The notes under the pieces: model-generated
Told to the model about the DNA's origin: nothing
Databases searched by the model: none
Seen by the model: the letters and a program-made list of their open reading frames with translations, nothing else
Program-made: the position numbers and the translations under genes
Shown: positions 41,355-42,314 of the stretch, piece after piece
How positions within the stretch are numbered: the stretch's first letter is position 1
Layout of the letters: every line of letters begins with the position of its first letter
Assembly (NCBI RefSeq): GCF_003311635.1
Contig: NZ_QEXL01000005.1
Location: forward strand, 1-42,314
Direction of reading: 5' to 3'
Source of the DNA: Novacetimonas cocois
Lineage (GTDB): Bacteria; Pseudomonadota; Alphaproteobacteria; Acetobacterales; Acetobacteraceae
DNA length: 42,314 bases

Positions 41355-42244
41355 AAGCTGCGAATTCTGTCAGGGTTCTGATTATTGATGGGCGTTATAT
41401 TGGTCGTTTTCCTGATTCTTACGGTTGTCTGGAACCGATATTCCCTGATGTGAAGGGATTCATTGTGGGCGAAGGACCGATATGGTCGGCCGTAATTACA
41501 TTCGATAATGTCTGTGGGGGTGATCCCTTGTTTCGTGTCAGTCAGATCAGGCCATTCCTGAAAACCGGCCCAGAAATGAGATCGATGGTGGCTGACCGAA
41601 GGATATGACGTTATCCATTGATCTGTTGGCAACACACACGCAGGGAATCTGAAATCATTTGCGCTGGTGCAAGGTTTTTTCTATACCATTACAGAATTCT
41701 AGATATCAGAAGAGCGTCAGCTGTGCGGGTGCATGCCAAAACGAACTCATAAAAATTTCTTTCGGACACCATTCGGCTATTAATAATTTTTCATCATTGA
41801 TTTTTATTTTTGATGTCAAGAAAATAAGGATGTATAGATTTTTCTTAATTAATTTCAGGACTTTTTATAAAATTTCATACATAATGTCTTCAGGCGTTCC
41901 TGTATTGCTTCAAAATATATAAAAGAATGAACGCATGCCATTGCATGTAAATACTGGTGACATACTCCGGAAGAATTCTTTTCATGCCCCTTCGTGGATG
42001 TCAGATATGTCCATCTTTCGTGGAAATTATATTGACTTACATCTTTAATGGCATCGTGATATTTATGAATTGAAATCATTCAATGTAAATTTAGTAATAT
42101 AATATATGGACTGCATGGTTTCTTTTATATTTCCAAAAATATTATATTTTTCTTTGGCTGTTTGAAACTGCGTTCGGGCCGGATGGTTTGTCATGGAGCG
42201 GTCGGATGAACGATCGTCTCAGATCAGAAAAAAGGAATGGAAAA
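41355..42244. other. AT-rich intergenic region upstream of the KGG gene
   Basis: About 890 bases with no convincing gene. 41357-41608 holds a codon run without an ATG start (VLIIDGRYIGRFPDSYGCLE, then further residues, stop at 41606) that could be a decayed gene; I do not recognise it. 41640-42170 is strongly AT-rich compared with the rest of the window. It may carry the promoter of the stress protein or be foreign DNA. No IS ends or RNA genes were recognised. Confidence 0.35.
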
Positions 42245-42314
42245 ATGACAAATCAGGGTGGTAGCCATGAACAGCATGTCAAGGCCGGGCAGCAGAGCCA
42301 CAAGAACGCCGGCA
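42245..42314 (+). CDS. KGG/con-10-like stress protein (partial, cut by window end)
   Basis: Only the first 23 codons are present: MTNQGGSHEQHVKAGQQSHK and then NAG. Short hydrophilic proteins starting like this, followed by KGG repeats, are common in Acetobacteraceae and are related to the con-10/GsiB general-stress family. A clear ribosome site AAAAAAGGAATGG lies upstream, which favours 42245 over the ATG at 42206. The KGG repeats themselves would lie beyond the window. Confidence 0.65.
   Translation, partial: MTNQGGSHEQHVKAGQQSHKNAG

Noticed and set aside
41294-41635. Minus-strand 113-codon ORF after the hydrolase.
   Set aside because: It overlaps the hydrolase 3' end, has no recognisable family and no ribosome site.
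41659-41922. 87-codon ORF in the AT-rich region.
   Set aside because: Composition is that of random AT-rich DNA; no domain, ribosome site or neighbour support.
1-42314. CRISPR arrays, tRNA genes, rRNA genes and riboswitches were looked for.
   Set aside because: No regularly spaced repeats, cloverleaf or conserved RNA cores were seen by eye; a covariance-model search would be decisive.

Overview
The window looks like a chromosomal accessory region of an acetic acid bacterium (Acetobacteraceae, most likely Komagataeibacter/Gluconacetobacter). The reasons are a GH68 levansucrase that keeps the LsdA catalytic spacing, a levanase directly downstream of it, a type II secretion (T2SS) cluster next to both as in the lsd region of Gluconacetobacter diazotrophicus, IS5-family insertion sequences and their debris, and an OprB/glycerol/polyol uptake operon. 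No rRNA, tRNA or CRISPR array was seen.

Layout. (1) 1-4458: a large TonB-dependent receptor gene on the minus strand, bracketed by two copies of the same IS right end in direct orientation, next to an IS5-family element (3405-4286) whose transposase is broken by two frameshifts. (2) 4456-11280: an MFS exporter on the minus strand diverges from a TetR repressor. A four-gene plus-strand operon follows (SDR, SRPBCC, SDR, aldo/keto reductase) and ends at a convergent hairpin terminator inside the 3' end of a DUF1348 gene. That gene diverges from a GlxA-type AraC regulator. A C-terminal scrap of another aldo/keto reductase lies beyond. A TATGG(A)YCG-type motif recurs at the MFS/tetR junction and at the SDR promoter, suggesting one TetR regulon. 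(3) 11397-14754: lsdB (levanase) and lsdA (levansucrase), an operon on the minus strand. (4) 15053-26868: a near-complete T2SS split into two divergent operons. The minus-strand operon is SLT-L-M-N-D-K and the plus-strand operon is G-O-E-F-H-I-J, with a small lytic transglycosylase at the divergence point. The system very probably exports the levansucrase. (5) 26902-27072: an internally deleted IS5-family transposase remnant. (6) 27131-37982: a nine-gene minus-strand operon for glycerol/polyol use, in transcription order oprB, glpK, glpF, FGGY kinase, ABC binding protein, two permeases, ABC ATPase, SDR polyol dehydrogenase. It moves polyol from outer membrane to phosphorylated ketose, and intercistronic hairpins follow oprB and glpF. 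(7) 38368-42314: a Tat-signal aldo/keto reductase, a YbaK-type deacylase, a fluoroacetate-dehalogenase-like hydrolase, an AT-rich stretch, and the start of a KGG-type stress protein cut by the window end.

The main theme is extracellular and periplasmic carbon handling: levan synthesis and breakdown, its secretion machine, and import of polyols. The best candidates for something undescribed are the divergent T2SS with its own lytic transglycosylase, the repeated operator of the TetR/SDR regulon, the outer-membrane-to-cytoplasm polyol operon with two FGGY-fold kinases, and the Tat-exported aldo/keto reductase.
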